Below are positions 43,114-51,729 of a stretch of 64,000 bases of DNA, piece after piece (position 1 is the stretch's first letter; each line of letters begins with the position of its first letter). The DNA is from Bacteroidales bacterium (GTDB lineage Bacteria > Bacteroidota > Bacteroidia > Bacteroidales > UBA1715), in the NCBI GenBank assembly GCA_017516865.1, contig JAFXAU010000012.1, positions 31,689-95,688 of the forward strand, written 5' to 3'. The notes beneath the pieces are model-generated. The model saw only the letters and a program-made list of their open reading frames with translations, did not search any database and was not told the DNA's origin. The position numbers and the translations under genes were made by a program.

Positions 43114-43941
43114 ATGAATTCCTTAAAAAAAATAGTATTCTTTTTAATTGCGTTCGTTCCCTTTGCTCTGTCTGCCCAGACTTCTGTGGATTTGGATTCG
43201 GAGTTTGGCGGACGGATTTCGGTTGGAATAGACAAAAAAATACAGAAAGGTTTACACGTCTCGCTCGACGAGGAATTGCGACTTGATGATAATTTTAAGA
43301 GCGTCAATCGTTTACAGATGAATTTGGGTGTTGATTACAAATTGATGCAACATATAAAACTTGGCGTAGGCTATTCGCTTATCAATCCCTACGACATGAC
43401 AGAAAATGCGTTCTCCGACGCAAAGCATCGAATTGTGTTTAGTGCCACAGGTATCGTCAGATACGGACAATGGCGGTTTGCTTTGAAAGAACAATTTCAA
43501 CTGACGCACCGTACAGGCAGTTTCAATGAATATCAAAATCCGAGGAACGCACTGACGCTCAAAAGTCGTTTGTCGGCAAAATATAATTATTCCGAACGGT
43601 TTGTACCATACGTCTTTGTGGAATTTCGTAGCGTGCTGAATGCACCTGTGGTTGTGGCTTCGTATGACGGCACAAACTATCTCACATCGTCGGGTAGTAA
43701 AACTGGCGATGCAGGTTGGTTTTTAGACGGATTCAGCGGAAGCTATCTCAATAGAATTCGTTTGGGAGTAGGTGCTCAAATTAAGTTTGATGCACACAAC
43801 GGTTTGAATATCTGTTTGTTACTTGACCGAGTGAGTGACAAAATTGTTGACGCAAATGCCGAAGGAACAAAACTGAAGTCCTATACAAAAGAAACTGGAT
43901 TTGTGGGACAAATTGGCGTAGGGTATGTGTACTCGTTTTAG
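43114..43941 (+). CDS. DUF2490 family outer-membrane protein
   Basis: A 275-residue exported protein with a signal peptide (ending FALSAQ). Its strand-rich sequence of alternating charge and aromatics matches DUF2490: KKIQKGLHVSLDEELRLDD, LGVDYKLMQHIKLGVGY, WRFALKEQFQLTHRTG and the final barrel strand IGVGYVYSF. Members are predicted outer-membrane barrels of unknown role. The DUF4353-DUF2490 neighbourhood recalls CotH/DUF4353 surface loci, but no CotH gene is visible. Confidence 0.82.
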   Translation: MNSLKKIVFFLIAFVPFALSAQTSVDLDSEFGGRISVGIDKKIQKGLHVSLDEELRLDDNFKSVNRLQMNLGVDYKLMQHIKLGVGYSLINPYDMTENAFSDAKHRIVFSATGIVRYGQWRFALKEQFQLTHRTGSFNEYQNPRNALTLKSRLSAKYNYSERFVPYVFVEFRSVLNAPVVVASYDGTNYLTSSGSKTGDAGWFLDGFSGSYLNRIRLGVGAQIKFDAHNGLNICLLLDRVSDKIVDANAEGTKLKSYTKETGFVGQIGVGYVYSF

Positions 43942-44057
43942 AAAATGTTTTCCATGCAAATGTGGAAAATATTTTGAAGACGTGCTGTAAAAAATTATTT
44001 TTGTATGACGTTTTTAGATTAGAGCCGACATACGGTTCCGTAAAAGGATTTTTCATT

Positions 44058-44756
44058 ATGAAAAAAATATATTCGTTCATTTTTCTCTTTGCAATGGGCA
44101 TTTCGCTCAATGCACAGAAGATTCTGTTTATTGGCGATTCAATAACCGACGGCAAATGGGGCTACGAATGCGATGGCACGCGTAATACCGATGACATGAA
44201 TCATATTTTTGGGCACGGTTACATGTATCTCATAGCGGCAAAATATATGGCGGTTTATCCCGATTCGGCTATGCAGTTCTACAATAGGGGCATTAGCGGT
44301 AACACGGTGAAAGATTTAGCGGAGCGTTGGGATTCCGATGTGCTCAGTGTCAATCCTGACGTGCTTTCGGTGCTAATCGGCATCAACGATGTGCTGAACG
44401 ACAATCCGTCGGTCGATACCGTGGCTTTTGAAAAAACGTATCGTGAGATTCTTACCAAAAGCAGGACTCAAAATCCTAATCTTGTGATTCTTCTTGGCGA
44501 GCCATTCTGCGAGAACGGTTTTAGAATTGACAACGAAGGAGTTATCCGAAAAAAATGCGAAGCGTTGGCGCGGGCGGTACAGCGAATAGCCAACGATTTC
44601 GATGCCAGATTTATTCCCTATCAGGCATTTTTCGACAAACTCTGCAAGGAAAGTGGCAATACTTCGTATTGGATTTGGGACGGCGTGCATCCAACACCTG
44701 CGGGACATTACAAAATGTCGGTTCTTTGGGAACAATATTTACCTACTAAAAAATAG
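44058..44756 (+). CDS. SGNH/GDSL-type esterase, exported
   Basis: A 232-residue exported hydrolase. The ATG at 44058 gives a signal peptide (KKIYSFIFLFAMGISLNAQ); the frame is open upstream without a better start. All four SGNH blocks are visible: FIGDSITDG with Ser28, the glycine of GISGNTVKD, VLIGINDV with the oxyanion Asn, and DGVHPTPAGH with Asp208 and His211. It probably deacylates a carbohydrate or lipid in the periplasm or outside. A sugar O-acetyltransferase is encoded next, which may be meaningful or coincidental. Confidence 0.9.
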   Translation: MKKIYSFIFLFAMGISLNAQKILFIGDSITDGKWGYECDGTRNTDDMNHIFGHGYMYLIAAKYMAVYPDSAMQFYNRGISGNTVKDLAERWDSDVLSVNPDVLSVLIGINDVLNDNPSVDTVAFEKTYREILTKSRTQNPNLVILLGEPFCENGFRIDNEGVIRKKCEALARAVQRIANDFDARFIPYQAFFDKLCKESGNTSYWIWDGVHPTPAGHYKMSVLWEQYLPTKK

Positions 44757-44790
44757 GAATTGTAAATGCAGTGTTGCGTACGGATTTGTA

Positions 44791-44798
44791 TATATTTG
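44791..44798 (+). promoter_or_regulatory. -7 box (TATATTTG) for the acetyltransferase gene
   Basis: An exact -7 match 26 bases before the ATG at 44825 and inside the longer possible frame, arguing for the shorter start. A TTG lies 14 bases upstream, closer than ideal. Confidence 0.5.
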
Positions 44799-44824
44799 TG
44801 CAAACAAAAGGAAATTTTAAAACA

Positions 44825-45379
44825 ATGACCGAAAAGGAGAAAATGCTTTCGGGCGAATTATATAACGCCAACAAGGACTCTGAACTCGTTGCTGAACGTG
44901 TGAAGGCGAAAGATTTGTGTTTTGACTTCAACAATCTGCGTCCGTCGCAGAAAGCAGAAAAAGAAGATATTTTGAAAAAACTTCTCGGCTCGGTTGGCGA
45001 AAACATTGAAATTATTTCGCCGTTTTGGTGCGATTATGGCTACAACATTGTAACGGGCAAAAACTTTTTTGCCAACCACAATCTTGTGATTTTGGATTGT
45101 GCAAAAGTTACAATTGGCGACAATGTGTTTATCGGTCCCGACTGTGGCATATACACTGCTACTCATCCGCTTGATTTTCAACGTCGTAAAGAAGGGTTGG
45201 AATATGCGCTTCCTATAACAATTGGAAACAATGTGTGGCTTGGTGGCGGCGTGAAAATATGTCCAGGGGTAACCATTGGCGAAGGTTCGGTCGTAGGTGC
45301 AGGAAGCATTGTCACCAAAGACATTCCAGCCAATGTTCTTGCCGTGGGAAATCCTTGTAAAGTGATAAAAGAATTATAA
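44825..45379 (+). CDS. Maltose/galactoside-type sugar O-acetyltransferase
   Basis: A 184-residue LacA/Maa-family acetyltransferase. The N-terminal Mac domain (EKEKMLSGELYNANKDSEL) is followed by a left-handed beta-helix with hexapeptide repeats. The catalytic histidine lies in TATHPLDFQRR near residue 117, and the end is typical (IVTKDIPANVLAVGNPCKV). It transfers acetyl from acetyl-CoA to a sugar hydroxyl in the cytoplasm. ATG 44825 matches family length. It is followed 11 bases later by the DUF1893 lipoprotein. Confidence 0.9.
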   Translation: MTEKEKMLSGELYNANKDSELVAERVKAKDLCFDFNNLRPSQKAEKEDILKKLLGSVGENIEIISPFWCDYGYNIVTGKNFFANHNLVILDCAKVTIGDNVFIGPDCGIYTATHPLDFQRRKEGLEYALPITIGNNVWLGGGVKICPGVTIGEGSVVGAGSIVTKDIPANVLAVGNPCKVIKEL

Positions 45380-45390
45380 AAAATAGACAG

Positions 45391-45867
45391 ATGAGAAAAA
45401 TTGTTTACTTCCTTGTAGCCAGTCTTGCACTTGTTTCGTGCAAGCAACAATCGCCAGATGGTGCACAGTTGCTGAAAATATTAAATGATGAAAATCTCTC
45501 GCTCGTGGTGAGCAACAACGACAGCGTGAGCCGTTATGCAGGTCCTCGCGTCGATGACCTTATGCGACTCGTAACCACCGAACCTGAACGTTTGCAAGGC
45601 GCCGTGGTTGCCGATAGACAGGTGGGTAATGCTGCGGCGTCGCTTCTTGCTTGTGGCGGCGTGAGCGAAGTTCATACCAACTATGCCACCCAGTCGGCTA
45701 AACGAATTCTTGAACAAGCAGGCGTAAAATTAGTTTTTGCCACCGAGGGCGATAAAATTTTCAACCGCGACAGCACAGGTCAATGTTCGATGGATTCCAC
45801 ACTCAATGGCATTGCCGACCATCGGCAGGGTTTTGAGTTACTGAAAGAGAAATTCTATAACGAGTAA
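45391..45867 (+). CDS. DUF1893 domain lipoprotein
   Basis: A 158-residue protein: a lipoprotein signal (ending LALVSCKQQ) joined to a DUF1893 domain. The domain text is family-typical: LSLVVSNNDSVSRYAGPRVDDLMRL, AVVADRQVGNAAASLLACGGV, TNYATQSAKRILEQAGV and FNRDSTGQCSMD. DUF1893 proteins have a cytidine-deaminase-like fold and are usually cytoplasmic, so a lipid-anchored form is notable. The function is unknown. It lies between the acetyltransferase and a GNAT enzyme, separated by short gaps. Confidence 0.8.
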   Translation: MRKIVYFLVASLALVSCKQQSPDGAQLLKILNDENLSLVVSNNDSVSRYAGPRVDDLMRLVTTEPERLQGAVVADRQVGNAAASLLACGGVSEVHTNYATQSAKRILEQAGVKLVFATEGDKIFNRDSTGQCSMDSTLNGIADHRQGFELLKEKFYNE

Positions 45868-45872
45868 ATGAA

Positions 45873-46337
45873 ATGATTAGACGAGCAAACACAAACGACA
45901 TAGCACAGATTATCAATCTGTTGCTTCAAGGCGATATGGTTCATTTTCAGATTCGTCCCGACATTTTCAAACCAAACACAACCAAATATAACGAGCAGGA
46001 ACTCAGCGAAATGCTCAACGACGACACGAAACCCATATTTGTTTACGACGACGGTGGCGTGCTGGGCTACCTATTTTGCCAAATTACCGAAATAGGGGAC
46101 AACAGTTTGTTGCAAAACATAAAAACTCTCTATATTGATGACCTCTGTGTTGACGAAAAAGCCCGTAAACGGCACATAGGGAAAGCACTGTTTGAATTTG
46201 TTCGTGAATATGCACAATCAATCGGTTGCCATAATATTACGTTGAACGCGTGGGCAGGCAACGACCCTGCATTGTCTTTCTATAGGAATATGGGAATGAA
46301 ACCACAGAAAACCTGTATGGAACTTGTATTGAGATAA
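45873..46337 (+). CDS. GNAT family N-acetyltransferase
   Basis: A 154-residue single-domain GNAT protein. Motif A is IDDLCVDEKARKRHIGKALF near residues 90-109, with the pyrophosphate loop in RKRHIGKAL. The end NAWAGNDPALSFYRNMGM is the typical motif B. The substrate (amine, amino acid or protein) is unknown. It starts five bases after the DUF1893 gene and is the last gene before gyrB. Confidence 0.88.
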   Translation: MIRRANTNDIAQIINLLLQGDMVHFQIRPDIFKPNTTKYNEQELSEMLNDDTKPIFVYDDGGVLGYLFCQITEIGDNSLLQNIKTLYIDDLCVDEKARKRHIGKALFEFVREYAQSIGCHNITLNAWAGNDPALSFYRNMGMKPQKTCMELVLR

Positions 46338-46547
46338 GAATAAGATTAGTGATTTTAAAAGATTTTCTTGTATTCAGCGTTCAAAAAACGAAAAATAATC
46401 TGTGTGAGGCTGATAACAAAGATTGTTAATAACTTATTCAATACTTTACAACGAAATCCCCCTGCCGAAAAATAGTTTTTTGTACATTCGCTTGCATTTC
46501 CTATAAAAGGGATGATGTGTAAATTGAATTTGTTAAAATAAAATATA

Positions 46548-48506
46548 ATGGCAGAAGAAACAAGTAAAGCGTATACTGGTGACAGTATACAGGTTTTGGA
46601 GGGACTTGAGGCGGTAAGAAAACGTCCTGCGATGTATATCGGCGATATTGGCGAACGCGGATTGCACCATTTGGTGTACGAGGTTGTTGATAACTCTATA
46701 GACGAGGCATTGGCAGGTTATTGTAATCATGTAGAAGTTACAATCAACGAAGATAATTCCATTACGGTAAAGGATAACGGTCGTGGTATTCCTGTTGATT
46801 GGCACAAAAAGGAAAATAAATCGGCACTTGAAGTTGTAATGACGGTGTTGCATGCGGGCGGTAAGTTCGATAAATCTTCATATAAAGTTTCCGGCGGTTT
46901 GCACGGTGTGGGTGTTTCGTGTGTGAATGCGCTTTCTACCAAGTGTGTCGTCACAGTTTGCCGTGACGGAAAAATCTATCGTCAAGAATATGCGAAAGGG
47001 AAACCTGTGACAGCTGTCGAAGAAGTAGGACAGACTAAAGACCGTGGTACCGAAGTGGCTTTCTGGCCTGATGGCTCGATATTCTCTACGACAGAATATC
47101 AGTTCTATATTTTGGAAAACCGTCTTCGAGAATTGTCATATTTGAACAAGGGTGTACGTCTGCAGCTGACAGACAAACGTTCGCTCGATGCAGAAGGTAA
47201 GCCGAAATCGGTGCAATTCTATTCTGAAGAAGGTTTGAAAGAATTTGCAACGTATCTTGACGAATCTCGCGAATCGTTGTTCAACGACGTGGTTTATATT
47301 GATACGGAAAAGAACGGCATTCCTGTGGAAATTGCTTTGCGTTACAATACTTCATACAACGAAAACATTCATTCGTATGTAAATAACATCAATACGATTG
47401 AAGGTGGTACGCATTTGGAAGGGTTCCGTCGTGGTTTGACTCGTTCGTTGAAAAAATATGCCGACGGGCTTGGCATATTGGAAAAACAAAAAATAGAAAT
47501 CAGCGGTGAAGACTTCCGAGAAGGTTTGACTGCTGTAATTTCCGTAAAAGTTCAGGAACCGTTGTTCGAAGGACAGACAAAGACAAAACTCGGAAACTCT
47601 GAAGTTTCGAGTGCCGTTGACCAAGCTGTGACGGAAATGCTCGGCTATTACATGGAAGAACATCCAAAAGAAGCGAGAACGATTATAGATAAGGTCGTTT
47701 TGGCAGCCCGTGCACGTATTGCCGCACGTAAGGCCCGCGATGTTCAACGTAAAACTGCCATGACTGGCGGTGGTCTGCCAGGAAAATTGGCCGATTGTTC
47801 CGACAGAAATCCTGAAAAATGCGAATTGTTCCTTGTCGAGGGAGATTCGGCAGGTGGTTCGGCAAAACAAGGACGTGACCGTCACTTCCAAGCAATTCTT
47901 CCGTTGCGTGGTAAAATTCTGAACGTGGAAAAAGCCATGTTGCATAGAATTTACGAGAGCGAAGAAATCAATAATATTATGAAGGCTCTCGGTATTACAA
48001 TCGGTAACGATGAAGACAGCAAGGCGGTGAACATCGAAAAAATCCGTTATCACAAGATAATAATAATGTGTGATGCCGATGTCGATGGAAGCCATATCGA
48101 AACATTGGTAATGACGTTGTTCTTCCGTTACATGAAGGAAGTGATTGAAAAAGGCTATTTGTATGTCGCTTGTCCTCCGTTGTATTTGGTGAAATCGAAA
48201 TCTAAAAAGAACGAACAGCGTTATTGCTGGACAGAGGAAGACCGTATTGCTGCAATTGAGGAATTTAGTGCTGGACGCGATGTTGACAAGGCTGTGACGG
48301 TACAACGCTACAAAGGTCTTGGTGAAATGAACCCTGAACAGTTGTGGGAAACGACCATGTGTCCGGAAAATCGTACGCTTCGTCAGGTAAATATTGAAAG
48401 CAGTGCCGCTGCCGATGCTGCAATTGCGATGTTGATGGGCGATGACGTTCCTCCACGCCGTCAGTTTATTGAGGAAAATGCGAAGTTCGCAAATATTGAT
48501 GCTTAA
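46548..48506 (+). CDS. gyrB: DNA gyrase subunit B
   Basis: A 652-residue GyrB, the ATPase half of gyrase, which adds negative supercoils. The GHKL ATPase is clear (RKRPAMYIGDIGERGLHHLV, DNGRGIPVDWH, GGLHGVGVSCVNAL), as are the transducer and the TOPRIM domain with LVEGDSAGGSA and the metal site DADVDGSH. The C-terminal tail has QRYKGLGEMNPEQLWETT. It lacks the E. coli-specific insert and has the standard Bacteroidota length. dnaN follows 17 bases downstream. The upstream 210 bases hold no gene and only a weak promoter match. Confidence 0.97.
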   Translation: MAEETSKAYTGDSIQVLEGLEAVRKRPAMYIGDIGERGLHHLVYEVVDNSIDEALAGYCNHVEVTINEDNSITVKDNGRGIPVDWHKKENKSALEVVMTVLHAGGKFDKSSYKVSGGLHGVGVSCVNALSTKCVVTVCRDGKIYRQEYAKGKPVTAVEEVGQTKDRGTEVAFWPDGSIFSTTEYQFYILENRLRELSYLNKGVRLQLTDKRSLDAEGKPKSVQFYSEEGLKEFATYLDESRESLFNDVVYIDTEKNGIPVEIALRYNTSYNENIHSYVNNINTIEGGTHLEGFRRGLTRSLKKYADGLGILEKQKIEISGEDFREGLTAVISVKVQEPLFEGQTKTKLGNSEVSSAVDQAVTEMLGYYMEEHPKEARTIIDKVVLAARARIAARKARDVQRKTAMTGGGLPGKLADCSDRNPEKCELFLVEGDSAGGSAKQGRDRHFQAILPLRGKILNVEKAMLHRIYESEEINNIMKALGITIGNDEDSKAVNIEKIRYHKIIIMCDADVDGSHIETLVMTLFFRYMKEVIEKGYLYVACPPLYLVKSKSKKNEQRYCWTEEDRIAAIEEFSAGRDVDKAVTVQRYKGLGEMNPEQLWETTMCPENRTLRQVNIESSAAADAAIAMLMGDDVPPRRQFIEENAKFANIDA

Positions 48507-48523
48507 TTTAAAATTATATAAAA

Positions 48524-49654
48524 ATGGAATTTATTGTTTCGTCATCTGACTTATTAAGTCAACTAAATACCATAAAAGGTGTAATAAATTCAAAGAACAC
48601 GCTTCAGATTTTGAATTGCTTCATCTTTACGTTGGATGGAAATACGTTGAAAATCGAGGCTTCTGACTTGGAAACCACTTTGGAAACGAGTTTAGTGCTT
48701 GAAAATGTGAAAGGAAGTGGTGTGATTGCCATCGATGCAAAGAAATTGACGGATATGTTGGGCTTATTCTCTGACGAACCGTTGACATTCAAAATTGATT
48801 TGACAAATTATAAAATTCACATTCTTTCTGCAAGCGGTGAATACGACATTGTAGGTATGAGTGGTGAAGAATTTCCAAAAAATCAGGCGTTGGCAGATAA
48901 TAGTTCTTCGTTTACGGTTCCTGCAGAAGTTTTGCAGAAAGCTGTGGCAAGCACTTCGTTTGCAACGTCAGATGACGATGCGCGTCCAATTTTGACAGGT
49001 ATTTTATTTGAATTGACAGACGAACATCTTCGTTTGGTCGCTACGGATTCTCACAAATTGGCTCGCTACACTCGTACCGATGTTAAGGCGGAAAACAATG
49101 CTTCGTTCATCTTCCCGAAGAAACCGGCAAATATCTTGAAAAATATTTTGAACAAGGAAGCAGCCGATAATGCGGTGAATGTGAAATTCGACGAAAAACA
49201 AGTGATAATTTCACTAACTAATTTTGTATTGAACTGTCGTTTGATTGAAGGTAAATATCCAAATTATGCAGCAGTAATTCCAGCTCAAAATCCGAATGTG
49301 TTGCAAATCAACAAAATGGATTTCTATCAGAAACTTCGTCGTGTGGCTTATTTTGCTGACCCGTCAAATGGTTTGGTGAAATTGGAAATGTCGGGTTCTT
49401 CGTTGTCAATCAAGGCTCAAAACCTTGACAGCGACAGCAAGGCGGCAGAAGAATTGAACTGTAATTACGAAGGTGACGATGATATGAAAATCGGATTCAA
49501 GTCGAAATTCTTGTTGACGATTTTGGATAATATCAATAGCGAAGACGTAAGTATTCAAATGTCCGATCCTTCGAGAGCGGGAATCATCGTTCCAGTTGAT
49601 AAACCAGACGAGAACGAAGATGTGCTTATGCTTTTGATGCCTATGATGATTTAA
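48524..49654 (+). CDS. dnaN: DNA polymerase III beta sliding clamp
   Basis: A 376-residue clamp with the three repeated domains of the family (for example LNTIKGVINSKNTLQILNCF, RPILTGILFELTDEHLRLVATDSHKLA and the C-terminal LLMPMMI, in place of the usual MPMRL end). It forms the ring that tethers polymerase to DNA and binds many partner proteins. Placement directly after gyrB and before an epsilon-like exonuclease gives a replication cluster. A hairpin terminator follows the gene at 49676-49709. Confidence 0.96.
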   Translation: MEFIVSSSDLLSQLNTIKGVINSKNTLQILNCFIFTLDGNTLKIEASDLETTLETSLVLENVKGSGVIAIDAKKLTDMLGLFSDEPLTFKIDLTNYKIHILSASGEYDIVGMSGEEFPKNQALADNSSSFTVPAEVLQKAVASTSFATSDDDARPILTGILFELTDEHLRLVATDSHKLARYTRTDVKAENNASFIFPKKPANILKNILNKEAADNAVNVKFDEKQVIISLTNFVLNCRLIEGKYPNYAAVIPAQNPNVLQINKMDFYQKLRRVAYFADPSNGLVKLEMSGSSLSIKAQNLDSDSKAAEELNCNYEGDDDMKIGFKSKFLLTILDNINSEDVSIQMSDPSRAGIIVPVDKPDENEDVLMLLMPMMI

Positions 49655-49675
49655 TAAAAACTTTTATATAAACAG

Positions 49676-49709
49676 AGAGTGATGAGCAATCGTCACTCTT
49701 TATTTTTTT
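49676..49709 (+). terminator. Terminator or attenuator between dnaN and the exonuclease gene
   Basis: AGAGTGATG (49676-49684) pairs with CGTCACTCT (49691-49699) around a six-base loop, followed by TTATTTTTTT. The ATG of the next gene begins four bases after the T run, so either the exonuclease is expressed by readthrough or its promoter lies within dnaN. Confidence 0.82.
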
Positions 49710-49712
49710 GTT

Positions 49713-50480
49713 ATGAAACTACATTTAACAAGACCATTAGCGTTTTTTGACTTGGAAACAACGGGAATCGACGTTGTGAAAGATAGAATAGTCGAAATTT
49801 CAATCTTAAAAGTTATGCCGAACGGAGACGAGGATTCCATTACACGACGGGTGAATCCAGGCATGCACATTCCCGAAACGGCAACGGCGGTACATCATAT
49901 TACCGACGAGGACGTGGCGGATAAACCTTTGTTTTCGGCAATTGCAAAAGATATAGCAGAGATGTTAAAGGATTGTGATATAGCAGGTTACAATTCCAAT
50001 AAATTCGATGTTCCATTGTTGGCGGAGGAATTCTCTCGTGCGGGAATTATTTTTGACTGGACAAAACGTAAAATGGTCGATGTGCATGTTCTGTATTTGA
50101 AGAAAGAACCACGTACGCTTTCGGCTGCATATAAGTTCTATTGCGAAAAAGATTTGGAAGGCGCCCATGCCGCCGATGCCGATACTTATGCCACATACGA
50201 GGTTTTACAGGCTCAATTGGACAAATATCCAGACATTCAAAACGACGTAGATTTCTTATGCGAATATACGCATCAAACGAAAAATGTTGACTTCGCAGGT
50301 CGTATTGTATATAATGACAAAAAACAGGAAATCTTCAATTTCGGAAAATACAAAGGACAACTTGTGTCAGACGTATTTAGAAGAGATCCAAGTTATTATA
50401 GCTGGATGATGAATGGCGAATTTCTTCAAAATACGAAGGACGTCATCACTCGCATTAAGTTGAATACATTCGGAAAATAA
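49713..50480 (+). CDS. DnaQ-like 3'-5' exonuclease with ExoX-type C-terminal domain
   Basis: A 255-residue DEDDh exonuclease resembling the DNA polymerase III epsilon subunit. ExoI is FFDLETTGID (Asp13, Glu15), ExoII is CDIAGYNSNKFD and ExoIII is the HAADADT stretch with the catalytic His and Asp. The end has a small domain with FNFGKYKGQLVSDVFRRD and YYSWMM, as in exonuclease X-type C-terminal domains. It is probably a proofreading or repair nuclease working with the clamp. It starts immediately after a terminator hairpin. Confidence 0.9.
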   Translation: MKLHLTRPLAFFDLETTGIDVVKDRIVEISILKVMPNGDEDSITRRVNPGMHIPETATAVHHITDEDVADKPLFSAIAKDIAEMLKDCDIAGYNSNKFDVPLLAEEFSRAGIIFDWTKRKMVDVHVLYLKKEPRTLSAAYKFYCEKDLEGAHAADADTYATYEVLQAQLDKYPDIQNDVDFLCEYTHQTKNVDFAGRIVYNDKKQEIFNFGKYKGQLVSDVFRRDPSYYSWMMNGEFLQNTKDVITRIKLNTFGK

Positions 50481-50482
50481 CG

Positions 50483-51052
50483 ATGAAAATCATTGCATTG
50501 GAACAAAACGGCACACCTGCCGAGAAATCTTTTGCTTGTTATCCCGATACGACTTTGATTCGGGACAATGAAGATTTTTATGTTCCAAATTTTTCGAAGA
50601 ATATTGTTGCATGTTGTGGTATTTATTTGTTATTCAATAAAATAGGGAAGTGCATAGAACCGCAGTTTGTCAGTCGTTATTATTCTGAAATTGGTGTTGC
50701 AATAAAATTTATTGCTTCAGATGTCTATCAAAATGCGGTAGAACGGGGGTGTTCGACGGACATGGCAAAATGTTTTGATTTGTCGCATGCTGTCAGTAAC
50801 GAGAAAATCTCTTGTGATAAATTGCAGAATATCAATCTCGCCGTTTCAATGAACGGAACGCCTCTTGATGTGCAAGTCGCTTCGTATCAGAAAATTGCGG
50901 AAGCAGTTGCTGAAGCTACAAAGTATTATACCGCAAAAGTTGGTGATTTGTTTTTCCTTCCGTGTGTTGAGGTTCCGACAGCAGTGTCGATTGGAGATGT
51001 TTTTGATGTTTCATTGCAGAATCAGCAGTTGCTGACCTGTACAATAAAGTAG
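50483..51052 (+). CDS. FAH-superfamily pseudoenzyme (metal ligands lost)
   Basis: A 189-residue protein that aligns with fumarylacetoacetate hydrolase-like proteins of Bacteroidota in length and pattern: the FNKIGKCI stretch, then SRYYSEIGVAIKFIASDVYQ. Family members have HExE before that stretch and an Asp in GIDFTARDLQ. Here the corresponding residues are Cys44, Gly46 and Lys75, so all three usual metal ligands are missing. The chain otherwise keeps the family fold markers (VQVASYQ, GDLFFLPC). It is probably a binding or structural protein derived from a hydrolase. It starts two bases after the exonuclease gene. Confidence 0.78.
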   Translation: MKIIALEQNGTPAEKSFACYPDTTLIRDNEDFYVPNFSKNIVACCGIYLLFNKIGKCIEPQFVSRYYSEIGVAIKFIASDVYQNAVERGCSTDMAKCFDLSHAVSNEKISCDKLQNINLAVSMNGTPLDVQVASYQKIAEAVAEATKYYTAKVGDLFFLPCVEVPTAVSIGDVFDVSLQNQQLLTCTIK

Positions 51053-51056
51053 GTTT

Positions 51057-51725
51057 ATGGATTTACAGCGAGTATGGAATTTTTTGTCTGACTTGGCAGA
51101 AAACAATAATAAACAATGGTTCGATGCACATAAGGAAATCTATAAAATCGCATTGGCTGATTTTCAGTTGTTTACGGAACAATTGATTGCGGGTCTTTCT
51201 CGGTTCGACAAATCGTTGGAAGGGCTTACCGTTAAAGATTGTACATACAGAATTTATCGTGACTTGCGATTTTCATTGGATAAAACTCCGTATAAAACCC
51301 ACATGGGCGCGTATGTGTGTCCGCAAGGTAAAAAAAGTTGGAATTCAGGCTATTATGTACATATAGAACCGAAAGGTGAGTGTATGCTTGTGTCTGGACT
51401 CTATATGCCGATGCCCAATGTTATAAAGAGTGTGCGCGAGGAAATCATGCTCGAAGGTGCAAGGTTCGATAAAGCCATAAAATCATGTAGGGGTTTTACG
51501 CTTGACTGGCAGTCCGCATTGAAAAAAATTCCACAAGGATATAATGCAGAAGATGAATTTTCTCAGTATTATAGGTTGAAGGATTATATTGTCACACAAG
51601 AACTTACCAAGGAACAGGTTGTGTCTCCCGATTTCTTGAATTTTGTATTGAAAGAGTTCGAAAAAACATATACTTTTAATGTGATTTTGAATGATTGCGT
51701 CTCGTATGCAAAAGAAAACTTTTAA
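51057..51725 (+). CDS. DUF2461 (TIGR02453) family protein
   Basis: A 222-residue cytoplasmic protein of the widespread DUF2461 family. The diagnostic N-terminal FLSDLAENNNKQWFDAHK is followed by KDCTYRIYRDLRFSLDKTPYKTH and GAYVCPQGKKS, then YVHIEPKGECMLVSGLY. The function is unknown; no catalytic site is established. It belongs to the gyrB-dnaN downstream cluster, four bases after the FAH-like gene and four before the NUDIX gene. Confidence 0.9.
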   Translation: MDLQRVWNFLSDLAENNNKQWFDAHKEIYKIALADFQLFTEQLIAGLSRFDKSLEGLTVKDCTYRIYRDLRFSLDKTPYKTHMGAYVCPQGKKSWNSGYYVHIEPKGECMLVSGLYMPMPNVIKSVREEIMLEGARFDKAIKSCRGFTLDWQSALKKIPQGYNAEDEFSQYYRLKDYIVTQELTKEQVVSPDFLNFVLKEFEKTYTFNVILNDCVSYAKENF

Positions 51726-51729
51726 TGCA

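Noticed and set aside
43942..44057. N-terminal extension of the GDSL esterase from 43962
   Set aside because: The extra 32 residues lie before a perfect signal peptide at 44058 and have no protein-like features.
46338..46547. Possible replication origin upstream of gyrB/dnaN
   Set aside because: Only weak TTATTCAAT-like sequences are seen and no cluster of TTATNCACA DnaA boxes; dnaA is absent. The 210-base AT-rich gap does not prove an origin.
47352..48305. Long minus-strand frame inside gyrB (317 codons)
   Set aside because: Antisense shadow of gyrB, rich in Phe, His and Cys as expected from reading conserved gyrB codons backwards.
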